Origin: Buttiauxella sp035271705
GTDB taxonomy: Bacteria; Pseudomonadota; Gammaproteobacteria; Enterobacterales; Enterobacteriaceae
Assembly: GCF_035271705.1 (NCBI RefSeq)
Contig: NZ_DATERI010000059.1
Span: 1-33,864 of the forward strand
DNA: 33,864 nt
Direction of reading: 5' to 3'
Below the pieces are notes generated by a model. The model did no database searches. It had not been told where the DNA came from and saw nothing but the letters and a program-made list of their open reading frames with translations. The stretch's first letter is position 1; each line of letters starts with the position of its first letter. Shown here one piece after another: positions 22,818 to 31,499 of the stretch. The position numbers were made by a program, and so were the translations under genes.

Positions 22818-24182
22818 GTGATTAGCATATTCGACATGTTCAAAGTCGGCATTGGGCCATCCAGTTCCCATACCGTCGGCCCGATGAAGGCCGGTAAGTT
22901 ATTTGTCGACTCCCTGCTCGAAAAAGGATTACTGGAAAGCACGACACGTCTCGCTGTCGATGTTTACGGTTCTTTGTCACTGACAGGCAAAGGGCACCAT
23001 ACCGATATCGCTATTATCATGGGTCTTGCAGGTAACGAACCTGCCACTGTTGATATTGACTCCATCCCGGCATTTATCCGTGATGTAGAAACACGTAGTC
23101 GTTTGTGGCTGGCTCAGGGCCGCCATGAAGTCGATTTCCCGAAAGATACCGGCATGTGTTTTCGCAACGACAACCTGTCGCTCCATGAAAATGGCATGTC
23201 TATCCATGCGTACAGTGGCGATAAAGTCATCTACAGCAAAACCTACTATTCCATCGGTGGTGGTTTTATCGTTGATGAAGAGCATTTCGGCAAAGAAGCA
23301 ACTGACGAAGTGGTCGTGCCTTATTCGTTCAACTCCGCACAAGAGATGCTTCAGCACTGCAAAGATACCGGCATGTCATTGTCTGGCGTCATCATGCAAA
23401 ACGAACTGGCTCTGCATAGTCGTAAAGAAATTGAAGAGTATTTCGCTAACATCTGGCAAACCATGCGCGCTTGTATTGACCGTGGTGTGAACACCGAAGG
23501 GGTACTGCCTGGCCCGTTGCGTGTACCGCGTCGTGCTTCAGCGTTGCGTCGTATGCTGGTGTCCAGCGATAAACTCTCCAATGACCCCATGAACGTTATC
23601 GACTGGGTGAATATGTTTGCATTGGCGGTTAACGAAGAAAACGCCGCGGGTGGACGTGTAGTTACGGCTCCAACCAACGGTGCCTGCGGTATTGTACCGG
23701 CGGTGCTGGCATACTATGACCACTTTATCGAATCGGTTAGCCCAGAGACTTACATCCGCTACTTCCTCGCCTCTGGTGCCATTGGTGCGTTGTATAAGAT
23801 GAATGCTTCTATTTCTGGTGCAGAAGTCGGTTGCCAGGGGGAAGTCGGTGTAGCCTGCTCGATGGCGGCGGCTGGCCTTGCTGAAATCCTGGGGGCCAGC
23901 CCAGAGCAAGTCTGTATTGCAGCCGAAATTGGTATGGAACACAACCTCGGTTTGACCTGCGATCCTGTAGCGGGTCAGGTTCAAGTGCCGTGTATCGAAC
24001 GTAACGCTATTGCTTCCGTGAAAGCGATCAACGCCACCCGTATGGCAATGCGCCGCACCAGCGAACCGCGTGTTTCACTCGATAAAGTCATTGAGACGAT
24101 GTATGAAACGGGCAAGGACATGAATGCAAAGTACCGCGAAACGTCCCGCGGCGGCTTGGCCATTAAAGTGCAGTGTGACTAA
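22818..24182 (+). CDS. sdaA: L-serine ammonia-lyase (L-serine deaminase I)
   Basis: Deaminates L-serine to pyruvate and ammonia using an oxygen-labile [4Fe-4S] cluster. 454 residues as in E. coli. Features: N-terminal beta domain with FDMFKVGIGPSSSHTVGPMK, the catalytic domain with APTNGACGIVPAV, VGCQGEVGVACSMAA and TCDPVAGQVQVPCIERNAI, which hold the cluster cysteines. The start is GTG with AAAGGAG seven bases upstream, as in E. coli (MIS(L/I)FDMFK); the open frame extends upstream into the ERIC remnant but is not coding there. Monocistronic, with a hairpin after the stop. Confidence 0.96.
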   Translation: MISIFDMFKVGIGPSSSHTVGPMKAGKLFVDSLLEKGLLESTTRLAVDVYGSLSLTGKGHHTDIAIIMGLAGNEPATVDIDSIPAFIRDVETRSRLWLAQGRHEVDFPKDTGMCFRNDNLSLHENGMSIHAYSGDKVIYSKTYYSIGGGFIVDEEHFGKEATDEVVVPYSFNSAQEMLQHCKDTGMSLSGVIMQNELALHSRKEIEEYFANIWQTMRACIDRGVNTEGVLPGPLRVPRRASALRRMLVSSDKLSNDPMNVIDWVNMFALAVNEENAAGGRVVTAPTNGACGIVPAVLAYYDHFIESVSPETYIRYFLASGAIGALYKMNASISGAEVGCQGEVGVACSMAAAGLAEILGASPEQVCIAAEIGMEHNLGLTCDPVAGQVQVPCIERNAIASVKAINATRMAMRRTSEPRVSLDKVIETMYETGKDMNAKYRETSRGGLAIKVQCD

Positions 24183-24187
24183 TCTCT

Positions 24188-24211
24188 TTGGCCCTCTGAT
24201 TTGAGGGCCAA
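24188..24211 (+). terminator. Hairpin after sdaA
   Basis: Perfect 9-bp stem TTGGCCCTC/GAGGGCCAA with loop TGATTT, five bases past the sdaA stop; only a weak T content follows (ATCTA). Confidence 0.65.
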
Positions 24212-24432
24212 TCTAGCGTGCTTAATTCTGACACTATTGTCGCAACGCTAACAAAAACAATCGCGTTGTGGCAGTAGCAGAGGAACAGCCGTTGTGGATG
24301 CAACGCTTGTGTAAAAGGCTCACGAGCTATCATCTAAAAGTATGATTTTCCCGTCATGTTTCCAATCCCCCACTACACTTTGAATGTTCTGCGTGCCGAT
24401 TTCGGTCGCGGTTCTAAACAAGGTGATCACGG

Positions 24433-26028
24433 ATGCAGACAGCTCAACGTATTATACGAGGGTATCGCCGCAGGCGTTTAATTGTCTGTATCGGGCTAGC
24501 GGTAATGGCACTGCTGTTCACACTTAGCGCACGCTATGTCTCTGAGCGCAAAGTGAATGAGCAGCATTTGCTGACGTTTAATCAAGGCATTATCAGCGCT
24601 CTTGAAAATATTCTGATTCCGCTTGAAGAAGCCAATAAAGAGATCATTCCTCTGGTTGGAATGTCTTGTGAGGTTGCTCAACTCAAAATGCGTGAACATG
24701 CGGCACGCTTGCAAACCGTGCGCTCAATCGGGCTAATTAAAGATGATATTCTTTATTGCTCAAGTATTTTTGGTAGCCGTTACGTACCTGTAAAGTTGCT
24801 GCAACCACGGTTACCTTCGACCCAGAATCTCCTGTTTCTCTCGATAGACCGCTCATTACTGAAAGGAACGCCGATTTTGCTGTCCTGGACCCCGTCGGCA
24901 AACAGCAGTCACGATGGGGTCATGCAAGTCATTAATATTGAAATGCTGACAGGATTAATCCTTCAACCTGAACATCCATGGGTTTCAAGGGCAGTATTCA
25001 ATGTTGCAGGTTCACACCTGGAATACGGCAAAGGGCTCTTGCAGAGAATTACCGCTGAGGACGGGCAAGTCAGCCATGAAATGGCCTCTGAACGTTTCGC
25101 GTTTTCTGTGACCACCATCGGACCATCACCAGAAGCGTTGGCCTTACACACTTTGCCGACTCAACTACCCCTGGCATTGATTCTCAGTATGCTGATTGGT
25201 TATATTGCCTGGCTTGCGACCGCCAACCGCATGAGTTTTTCGTGGGAAATTAACATTGGGTTGGCCTCGCGTGAATTCGAAGTGTTCTGTCAGCCGCTGG
25301 TGAATGCCCGTAATCTTCAGTGTGTGGGTGTGGAGTTGCTGTTACGATGGAATAACCCGCGCCAGGGCTGGATCCCACCCGATATATTTATCCCCCTTGC
25401 TGAACAGCAAAACCTGATTGCGCCGTTGACCCGCTATGTGCTGAATGAAACGATTCGCCACCTTGATATATTCCCAAAATCACGTCAATTCCACATCGGG
25501 CTCAATGTGGCCGCCAGCCATTTCCATGAAGGGGAAATTATTGCCGATTTGCGCCGCTACTGGTTCCCTGCTCTCCCGCAACAAAAATTGACGCTGGAAT
25601 TAACAGAACGAGATGCGTTACCCGATGTCGACCATCGCGTAGTACGCGACTTGCACCGTATGGGAGTGGATTTGGCGATAGATGATTTTGGTACTGGCCA
25701 GAGCTCATTATCCTATCTGGAATTACTGAATCCGAATGTGTTGAAGATTGATAAGTCGTTTACGGCGGCTATCGGAACAGATGCGGTAAACTCGACGGTC
25801 ACTGATATTATTATCTCTCTGGCACAGCGACTGGGAATCGATCTGGTTGCAGAGGGTGTGGAAACGCCGCAGCAGGCCGAGTATTTGCGCAGCCACGGCG
25901 TGAATGTCATGCAAGGTTATTTATATGCGCGGCCAATGCCACTAAGCGATTTCCCTCGCTGGCTAAGGGGGAACACTCCCCCCCCGCGCCATAGAGGCCA
26001 TCCAGTTTCAGTCATTCCGTTGCGCTGA
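24433..26028 (+). CDS. pdeD: Cyclic di-GMP phosphodiesterase PdeD (CSS-EAL)
   Basis: Inner-membrane c-di-GMP phosphodiesterase, 531 residues. An N-terminal membrane segment (about 15-35), a periplasmic CSS domain (about 40-235) with Cys in MSCEVAQL and the YCSSIFG motif that senses redox state in this family, a second membrane segment (about 237-260), then a cytoplasmic EAL domain. The EAL signature reads E-L-L within GVELLLRWNNP, as in E. coli YoaD. Catalytic/metal-binding motifs are intact: NVAASHF, ELTERDAL, IDDFGTGQSS, LKIDKSF and VAEGVET, so activity is expected. Start ATG after AAGG. Its stop abuts the stop of yoaE with no base between. Confidence 0.95.
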   Translation: MQTAQRIIRGYRRRRLIVCIGLAVMALLFTLSARYVSERKVNEQHLLTFNQGIISALENILIPLEEANKEIIPLVGMSCEVAQLKMREHAARLQTVRSIGLIKDDILYCSSIFGSRYVPVKLLQPRLPSTQNLLFLSIDRSLLKGTPILLSWTPSANSSHDGVMQVINIEMLTGLILQPEHPWVSRAVFNVAGSHLEYGKGLLQRITAEDGQVSHEMASERFAFSVTTIGPSPEALALHTLPTQLPLALILSMLIGYIAWLATANRMSFSWEINIGLASREFEVFCQPLVNARNLQCVGVELLLRWNNPRQGWIPPDIFIPLAEQQNLIAPLTRYVLNETIRHLDIFPKSRQFHIGLNVAASHFHEGEIIADLRRYWFPALPQQKLTLELTERDALPDVDHRVVRDLHRMGVDLAIDDFGTGQSSLSYLELLNPNVLKIDKSFTAAIGTDAVNSTVTDIIISLAQRLGIDLVAEGVETPQQAEYLRSHGVNVMQGYLYARPMPLSDFPRWLRGNTPPPRHRGHPVSVIPLR

Positions 26029-27588
26029 TTACTCTTCCTCATCTTCATGTTCGGAGCGTTCTTTCACCACACGAACTAACTCCACGCGGTAATCGTTCGC
26101 TTCAACAATCTGGATGCGAAGCGGAGCAACGTCAATAATATCGCCTGCTTTCGGGATGTGACCGTTCACGGAGATAACCAAACCGGCAATCGAGGCGATA
26201 TCTTCGTCGTCGTTGACCAGTGTGTTGATATCCAGATGCTGCTGAATCGCATGCAGGTCGGTAGAACCTTTTACCAACCAACCGTCACCATCACGCACAA
26301 TTTCTGGTGTTTCATCTGCATCCGGGAACTCACCCGCAATGGCTTCCAACACATCCAGCGGCGTGACCAACCCTTGAACGACACCAAACTCGTTGTTCAC
26401 GATAACGAAGCTACCGCGAGCCCGACGCAATACGCCCAGCAAGTTGATCGGATCCAGCGTTTCTGGAACGACGATTGCAGGGTACTGCGCGGCGATTGCC
26501 GCCACATCACCACCGTTTTCCAGCGCCACTAGCAACTCTTTCGCCCGCACGATACCGATGATTTCATCCAACTCACCGCGACAAATCGGGAATAAACTAT
26601 GCGGCGATTCCAGCAGTTGCTCGCGGATTTCAGCCTTCGTTTTATCGGCATCAACCCAAGAGATCTCACCGCGAGGCGTCATGATGCTGCGCAACGAGCG
26701 CGAAGCCAGCGTCAAAACACCGTTGATCATGTAACGCTCTTCCGCAGCGAATGATTCCGCTTCAATGGGGGTAATCGTTTTATTGTCTTCATTTGATGAA
26801 CGCTGTTGGCGCTTGCCATTCATCAGGCGCAAAATCGCGTCAGCCGTACGGGCACGTAACGGCACATTTGACTGATGACGGATAAAATTGCGACGCGCAA
26901 TCTGATTAAAGAACTCGATGATTATCGAGAAACCAATCGCAGCGTACAGATAGCCCTTAGGAATATGGAAACCGAAGCCTTCAGCAACCAAACTCAGACC
27001 AATCATCAACAAGAAACTCAGGCACAGCACCACGACCGTCGGATGTTGGTTAACAAAATTCGTTAACGGTTTTGACGCCAACAGCATGACACCCATTGCA
27101 ATCACGACCGCCGCCATCATCACTGGCAAGTGATTAACCATCCCCACTGCGGTGATGACCGCATCGAGTGAGAACACGGCGTCCAGCACGACAATCTGCA
27201 GCACCACGACCCAGAAACTGGCGTAACCTTTCCCATGCCCATCATCATGGTTGCGATTCTCCAACCGTTCATGCAGCTCCGTTGTTGCTTTAAACAGCAA
27301 GAACAAGCCCCCGAATAGCATGATGAGATCACGCCCGGAGAACGTCATGTCAGCGACGTTAAACAGAGGTTGGGTGAGTGTCACCATCCATGAGATTAAC
27401 GACAACAAGCCCAGTCGCATCACCAACGCAAGGGATAAACCAATAAGTCTCGCTTTATCTCTCTGTTTTGGTGGAAGTTTATCCGCAAGTATCGCAATAA
27501 AGACCAGGTTATCAATACCCAGCACAATTTCCAGAACAATAAGCGTCAGTAAACCCACCCATATTTGGGGATCCATTAAGAGTTCCAT
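26029..27588 (-). CDS. yoaE: TerC/CBS/CorC-HlyC domain inner-membrane protein YoaE
   Basis: A 519-residue inner-membrane protein. Residues about 1-240 form a TerC-type domain with about seven membrane segments and acidic motifs VLEIVLGIDNLVF and VVVLDAVFSLDAVITAVGMV, which in related TerC proteins (Alx, MeeF/MeeY) are linked to manganese export. A basic linker (IARRNFIRHQS) leads to a CBS pair (about 300-420, TPRGEISWVDAD, LFPICRGELDEIIGIV) and a CorC_HlyC domain at the end. Role of YoaE is not firmly known; metal transport is inference from the family. Start ATG chosen by homology (ME(L/F)LMDP). A long structured leader lies upstream; convergent with pdeD with zero spacing. Confidence 0.94.
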   Translation of the reverse strand: MELLMDPQIWVGLLTLIVLEIVLGIDNLVFIAILADKLPPKQRDKARLIGLSLALVMRLGLLSLISWMVTLTQPLFNVADMTFSGRDLIMLFGGLFLLFKATTELHERLENRNHDDGHGKGYASFWVVVLQIVVLDAVFSLDAVITAVGMVNHLPVMMAAVVIAMGVMLLASKPLTNFVNQHPTVVVLCLSFLLMIGLSLVAEGFGFHIPKGYLYAAIGFSIIIEFFNQIARRNFIRHQSNVPLRARTADAILRLMNGKRQQRSSNEDNKTITPIEAESFAAEERYMINGVLTLASRSLRSIMTPRGEISWVDADKTKAEIREQLLESPHSLFPICRGELDEIIGIVRAKELLVALENGGDVAAIAAQYPAIVVPETLDPINLLGVLRRARGSFVIVNNEFGVVQGLVTPLDVLEAIAGEFPDADETPEIVRDGDGWLVKGSTDLHAIQQHLDINTLVNDDEDIASIAGLVISVNGHIPKAGDIIDVAPLRIQIVEANDYRVELVRVVKERSEHEDEEE

Positions 27589-27760
27589 GACAAGCTCCGG
27601 TCTTGGGAATAACTCAGCGGCAACCCGCGTAACGCGGACGCAGAAAGTTGAATTAAGGTATTAACGGGGCGTGCTACGCCAATGTGAAAGGTTGAAGATT
27701 CAAACCTGAAAATGAAAAGACGTCGGTGACGGTCCATACGGTGGGCTACTGCCCTTTACT
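27589..27760 (-). promoter_or_regulatory. Structured 5' leader of yoaE
   Basis: In the leftward RNA several hairpins follow one another: GGGC-AGTA-GCCC (27743-27754), AGGTT/AACCT with TGAA/TTCA, GGCGT-AGC-ACGCC and CCGCG-TTA-CGCGG. The 5' portion AAAGGGCAGTAGCCC resembles, with one change, the GGGGAGTAGCC hallmark of yybP-ykoY manganese riboswitches, present intact before mntP in this window. Riboswitch identity is unproven. Confidence 0.35.
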
Positions 27761-27901
27761 CCTTAGTTATTAAACAAGACGCAAACAATATCAGAGCAAA
27801 ATACCCTTTTGCAAAGATTTACCTGATTTTGCAATTTTACTGTCATTGACCAGGCTCATAATTCGCTCTGCGAATCATTATGTTCCAACCAAAGCTAAAT
27901 T

Positions 27902-27947
27902 ACGGATCTTCATCACATAAAATATTTTTTTCACTGTCTAAAATTAA
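27902..27947 (+). promoter_or_regulatory. Candidate manX control sites: CRP-like half-site and Mlc/NagC-like operator
   Basis: TATTTTTTTCACTGTC then TAAAATTAA (27923-27947) is a symmetric T-run/A-run site of the kind bound by Mlc and NagC. Before it, 27902-27917 ends in a perfect TCACA CRP half-site, though the other half is poor. E. coli manXYZ is activated by CRP and repressed by Mlc, and the bases around here look conserved with E. coli. Placement is by eye only. Confidence 0.4.
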
Positions 27948-28020
27948 TCCGTCCCAAGTTACACGTCTTTACTCATACCGTTATCTGAATCGATTCGCTT
28001 ATGAAACGGATAATCTACAA

Positions 28021-28054
28021 ACACCCATTTTAAGGGTGTGGTTATGACCAACAC
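28021..28054 (+). promoter_or_regulatory. Two overlapping hairpins in the manX leader
   Basis: ACACCC (28021-28026) can pair with GGGTGT (28034-28039). Alternatively GTGTGGT (28036-28042) can pair with ACCAACAC (28047-28054), one A bulged. The two share GTGT and exclude each other; the second ends one base before the AGGAGG ribosome site of manX. Confidence 0.4.
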
Positions 28055-28066
28055 AGGAGGTAGCAA

Positions 28067-29035
28067 GTGACTATTGCTATTGTTATAGGCACGCATGGCT
28101 GGGCCGCAGAACAATTGCTGAAAACCGCTGAAATGCTATTAGGCGAACAACAAAATGTTGGCTGGATAGACTTCGTTCCCGGTGAAAACGCCGAAACTTT
28201 AATCGAAAAATATAACGCTCAATTAGCAAACCTGAACACCGACAAAGGTGTGCTGTTTCTCGTCGATACTTGGGGTGGCAGTCCATTCAATGCTGCAAGC
28301 CGTATTGTCGTCGATAAAGAGCATTACGAGGTCGTCGCCGGGGTGAATATTCCGATGCTGGTTGAAACCTTGATGGCCCGTGATGATAACCCTTCTTTTG
28401 ATGAGTTAGTGGCACTGGCTGTAGAAACAGGCCGTGAAGGGGTAAAGGCCCTGAAAGCAAAACCTGTTGAACAAACCGCATCCGTTGCGCCAGTCGCTGC
28501 CCCTAAAGCAGCTACACCGGTTAAACCGATGGGTCCAAATGACTACATGAATATTGGTCTGACCCGTATTGACGACCGTTTGATTCATGGACAAGTCGCT
28601 ACCCGCTGGACCAAAGAAACCAACGTAACGCGTATTATTGTTGTCAGTGATGAAGTGGCCGCCGATACCGTGCGTAAAACCTTGTTGACGCAAGTTGCCC
28701 CTCCAGGTGTGACGGCACACGTGGTTGATGTCGCCAAAATGATCCGCGTTTACAACAACCCAAAATATGCAGGCAACCGTGTGATGCTGCTTTTCACCAA
28801 TCCAACAGATGTTGAACGCATCGTGGAAGGTGGCGTGAATATTAAATCAGTCAATATCGGTGGTATGGCGTTCCGTCAGGGTAAAACCCAGGTTAACAAC
28901 GCGATTTCTGTCGATGACAAAGATATTGAAGCCTTCAAGAAGCTGAACGCGCGCGGCATTGAGCTGGAAGCCCGTAAAGTTTCAACCGATCAAAAACTGA
29001 AAATGATGGATCTGATCGCCAAGGTGAAAAGCTAA
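28067..29035 (+). CDS. manX: PTS mannose-specific EIIAB component
   Basis: Cytoplasmic subunit of the mannose-family PTS that imports and phosphorylates mannose, glucose, glucosamine and related sugars. 322 residues. The IIA domain (about 1-130) carries phospho-accepting His10 in GTHGWAAEQ; an Ala/Pro/Lys-rich hinge (about 131-155) leads to the IIB domain with phospho-accepting His174 in DDRLIHGQVATRW. The start is GTG with a consensus AGGAGG seven bases upstream, as in E. coli. First gene of manXYZ. In E. coli the sRNA SgrS pairs in the manX coding region under sugar-phosphate stress; I did not verify the site here. Confidence 0.97.
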   Translation: MTIAIVIGTHGWAAEQLLKTAEMLLGEQQNVGWIDFVPGENAETLIEKYNAQLANLNTDKGVLFLVDTWGGSPFNAASRIVVDKEHYEVVAGVNIPMLVETLMARDDNPSFDELVALAVETGREGVKALKAKPVEQTASVAPVAAPKAATPVKPMGPNDYMNIGLTRIDDRLIHGQVATRWTKETNVTRIIVVSDEVAADTVRKTLLTQVAPPGVTAHVVDVAKMIRVYNNPKYAGNRVMLLFTNPTDVERIVEGGVNIKSVNIGGMAFRQGKTQVNNAISVDDKDIEAFKKLNARGIELEARKVSTDQKLKMMDLIAKVKS

Positions 29036-29110
29036 TTACTTAGGTGATTAGTTTCACTCTCCGTTCTGCTCAGTTTTCACACATAAGTCACACGTTTAAG
29101 GAGAAGTACA

Positions 29111-29911
29111 ATGGAGATTACCACTCTTCAGATTGTGCTGGTGTTTATCGTAGCTTGTATTGCCGGTATGGAGTCGGTGCTCGATGAATTTCAGTTCCAC
29201 CGTCCGCTGGTCGCCTGTACCTTAATTGGTCTGGTACTGGGTGATATGAAAACCGGTATTATTATCGGTGGTACCCTTGAAATGATAGCCTTGGGTTGGA
29301 TGAACATAGGTGCGGCGGTGGCTCCCGATGCGGCCCTTGCGTCAATTATCTCCACCATTCTGGTTATAGCCGGAAACCAGGGCATCGGTTCTGGTATCGC
29401 GCTGGCCATCCCGCTGGCAGCAGCAGGCCAGGTTCTGACCATTATCGTTCGTACTATTACCGTGGGCTTCCAGCACGCAGCAGATAAAGCGGCCGAAAGT
29501 GGCAACCTATCCGCGCTTTCCTGGATTCACGTTTCCTCCCTGTTCCTGCAAGCAATGCGTATCGCCATTCCTGCCGTTATCGTCGCGGTTTCCGTCGGTA
29601 CCAGTGAAGTACAGAACTTGCTCAACGCAATTCCTGAAGTGGTTACCAGCGGTCTGAACATCGCCGGTGGCATGATTGTGGTCGTAGGTTATGCGATGGT
29701 CATCAACATGATGCGCGCAGGCTACCTGATGCCATTCTTCTATCTGGGCTTCGTTACTGCGGCTTTCACCAATTTCAACCTGGTTGCGTTGGGTGTGATT
29801 GGTGCTGTGATGGCAATTCTGTACATCCAGTTGAGCCCGAAATACAACCGTACTGCCGGTGCTCCAGCGCCTGCTGCCGGTGCTAACGACCTCGATAACG
29901 AATTAGATTAA
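29111..29911 (+). CDS. manY: PTS mannose-specific EIIC component
   Basis: Membrane channel subunit IIC of the mannose PTS; with ManZ it forms the sugar pathway across the inner membrane and is a phage lambda DNA entry and bacteriocin receptor in E. coli. 266 residues, strongly hydrophobic with several membrane segments; conserved stretches include AGMESVLDEFQFHRPLVACT and GGTLEMIALGWMNIGAAVAP, the IIC signature, and a C-terminal Ala/Pro tail. AAGGAGAA lies before the ATG. 75 bases after manX, with a small GTGA/TCAC hairpin in the gap, and 12 bases before manZ. Confidence 0.97.
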   Translation: MEITTLQIVLVFIVACIAGMESVLDEFQFHRPLVACTLIGLVLGDMKTGIIIGGTLEMIALGWMNIGAAVAPDAALASIISTILVIAGNQGIGSGIALAIPLAAAGQVLTIIVRTITVGFQHAADKAAESGNLSALSWIHVSSLFLQAMRIAIPAVIVAVSVGTSEVQNLLNAIPEVVTSGLNIAGGMIVVVGYAMVINMMRAGYLMPFFYLGFVTAAFTNFNLVALGVIGAVMAILYIQLSPKYNRTAGAPAPAAGANDLDNELD

Positions 29912-29923
29912 TAGGTGAGCGAA

Positions 29924-30778
29924 ATGGTTGATACCACCAAAACAACGACTACCGAGAAGAAACTCACCCCAGGTGATATTCGTAGCGTATTCCTGCGTTC
30001 AAACCTGTTCCAGGGGTCATGGAACTTCGAACGTATGCAAGCGCTGGGCTTCTGCTTCTCAATGATTCCGGCAATCAAACGCCTGTATCCTGAGAACAAC
30101 GATGCCCGCAAACAAGCGATTAAGCGTCACCTGGAATTCTTTAACACCCATCCTTATGTGGCCGCGCCAGTGTTGGGCGTAACCCTTGCAATGGAAGAGC
30201 AACGTGCGAACGGCGCAGAAATTGATGATGGTGCCATTAACGGTATCAAAGTGGGTCTGATGGGGCCGTTGGCGGGTGTAGGCGACCCCATTTTCTGGGG
30301 TACTGTGCGTCCAGTATTTGCAGCGCTCGGTGCAGGTATTGCAATGAGCGGCAGCCTGCTCGGTCCATTGCTGTTCTTCATCTTGTTCAACGCCGTACGT
30401 TTGCTGACTCGTTACTACGGCGTGGCTTACGGTTACCGCAAAGGGATCGATATCGTTAAGGATATGGGCGGCGGCTTCCTACAAAAATTGACTGAGGGGG
30501 CGTCAATTCTCGGCCTGTTTGTCATGGGGGCGCTGGTTAACAAGTGGACACACGTTAACATACCGCTGGTCGTGTCGAAGATTACCGACCAGACTGGCGC
30601 TGTTAAAGTGACCACAGTTCAAACCATCCTTGACCAATTGATGCCGGGCCTTGTGCCATTACTGTTAACGTTTGCTTGTATGTGGCTGCTGCGTAAGAAA
30701 GTCAACGCGCTGTGGATAATCATGGGCTTCTTTGTTATCGGTATCGTCGGTTATGCTATCGGCCTGCTGGGTCTGTAA
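29924..30778 (+). CDS. manZ: PTS mannose-specific EIID component
   Basis: Membrane subunit IID of the mannose PTS. 284 residues. After a polar N-terminal segment (about 1-85) with FLRSNLFQGSWNFERMQALG, the family signature INGIKVGLMGPLAGVGDPIF is followed by hydrophobic segments and a C-terminal WLLRKKV and final helices. The ATG at 29924 was chosen because AGGTGAG lies about six bases upstream and E. coli ManZ starts MVDTT; a GTG three codons earlier is an alternative. Completes the manXYZ operon, which ends at a strong terminator. Confidence 0.96.
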   Translation: MVDTTKTTTTEKKLTPGDIRSVFLRSNLFQGSWNFERMQALGFCFSMIPAIKRLYPENNDARKQAIKRHLEFFNTHPYVAAPVLGVTLAMEEQRANGAEIDDGAINGIKVGLMGPLAGVGDPIFWGTVRPVFAALGAGIAMSGSLLGPLLFFILFNAVRLLTRYYGVAYGYRKGIDIVKDMGGGFLQKLTEGASILGLFVMGALVNKWTHVNIPLVVSKITDQTGAVKVTTVQTILDQLMPGLVPLLLTFACMWLLRKKVNALWIIMGFFVIGIVGYAIGLLGL

Positions 30779-30794
30779 TTGATTCGATGAATTC

Positions 30795-30820
30795 AACCGG
30801 GGGCCTGTCCCCGGTTTTTT
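30795..30820 (+). terminator. manXYZ terminator
   Basis: Stem AACCGGGG/CCCCGGTT with loop GCCTGT, running into six T. Confidence 0.92.
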
Positions 30821-30841
30821 ATTGTTTAAACAGGAGGTGTT

Positions 30842-31300
30842 ATGACGTTAACGGATGTTGTTTTACTGGTGTTTATTGTGCTGTTGCTTGCCTGGGCGAT
30901 TTACGATGAATTCATCATGGATAAGCGTAAAGGCAAAACCCTACTCAAAATCACCCTGTTGCGCCGTAATCGTATCGACAGCACTATCTTTGTAGGTTTG
31001 GTCGCCATCCTTATTTACAACAACGTCACCACGCACGGTACTCCACTGACGACCTGGTTATTATCTGCTCTGGCCTTGCTGGCAATTTATATCTCCTGGA
31101 TTCGTCAACCTAAATTACTGTTTAAAACAGAAGGCTTCTTCTTTGCCAATGTCTGGATTTTATATTCACGAATTAAAGAGATGAATTTATCCGAGGACGG
31201 TGTATTGGTTTTGCAATTAGAACAAAGACGCTTGCTCATTCGAGTGAAGAACATTGATGACCTGGAAAAAATTTATAAACTAATGGTTAGCAATCAGTGA
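30842..31300 (+). CDS. yobD: DUF986 inner-membrane protein YobD
   Basis: A 152-residue UPF0266 (DUF986) protein, the E. coli length. Three hydrophobic segments are visible near residues 4-20, 45-60 and 68-85; the remainder is a conserved cytoplasmic part with FKTEGFFFANVWILYSRIKE, MNLSEDGVLVLQLEQRRLLI and RVKNIDDLEKIYKLM. No function is established. A perfect AGGAGGT ribosome site lies before the ATG. It follows the manXYZ terminator by 21 bases, so it may depend on read-through; no separate promoter is evident in that gap. Confidence 0.94.
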   Translation: MTLTDVVLLVFIVLLLAWAIYDEFIMDKRKGKTLLKITLLRRNRIDSTIFVGLVAILIYNNVTTHGTPLTTWLLSALALLAIYISWIRQPKLLFKTEGFFFANVWILYSRIKEMNLSEDGVLVLQLEQRRLLIRVKNIDDLEKIYKLMVSNQ

Positions 31301-31350
31301 GTTAACGCCACACATTAAACTATATTTTGTTATTTTTTATACAATAATTT

Positions 31351-31372
31351 AAATATAGCCAATGCTATTTCG
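31351..31372 (+). promoter_or_regulatory. MntR box upstream of mntP
   Basis: Inverted repeat AAATATAGC-CAAT-GCTATTTCG, close to the MntR palindrome AAACATAGC-N4-GCTATGTTT, with the core ATAGC...GCTAT intact. E. coli mntP is activated by Mn-bound MntR. Confidence 0.7.
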
Positions 31373-31422
31373 CACACTTTTCGTGCTCTTATTTTAAGCT
31401 TCCATTTACCCATAAAGGCAAA

Positions 31423-31437
31423 TGAAAATCGTTATCA
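31423..31437 (+). promoter_or_regulatory. Fur box upstream of mntP
   Basis: TGAAAATCGTTATCA matches the 7-1-7 Fur motif TGATAATnATTATCA in 13 of 14 defined positions or close to it (differences only at the fourth and ninth bases). It lies between the MntR box and the likely promoter, fitting the reported Fur effect on mntP. Confidence 0.65.
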
Positions 31438-31465
31438 ATTGACCATCAAGAATAATAGCTTTCAA

Positions 31466-31493
31466 TTATTGTTTTATCTTTGAAAAATATGTT
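31466..31493 (+). promoter_or_regulatory. Candidate mntP promoter
   Basis: TTATTG, 16 bases, then TATGTT. A start about 31500 would put the first transcribed bases right at the aptamer, which supports the choice. Confidence 0.4.
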
Positions 31494-31499
31494 AAGGTT

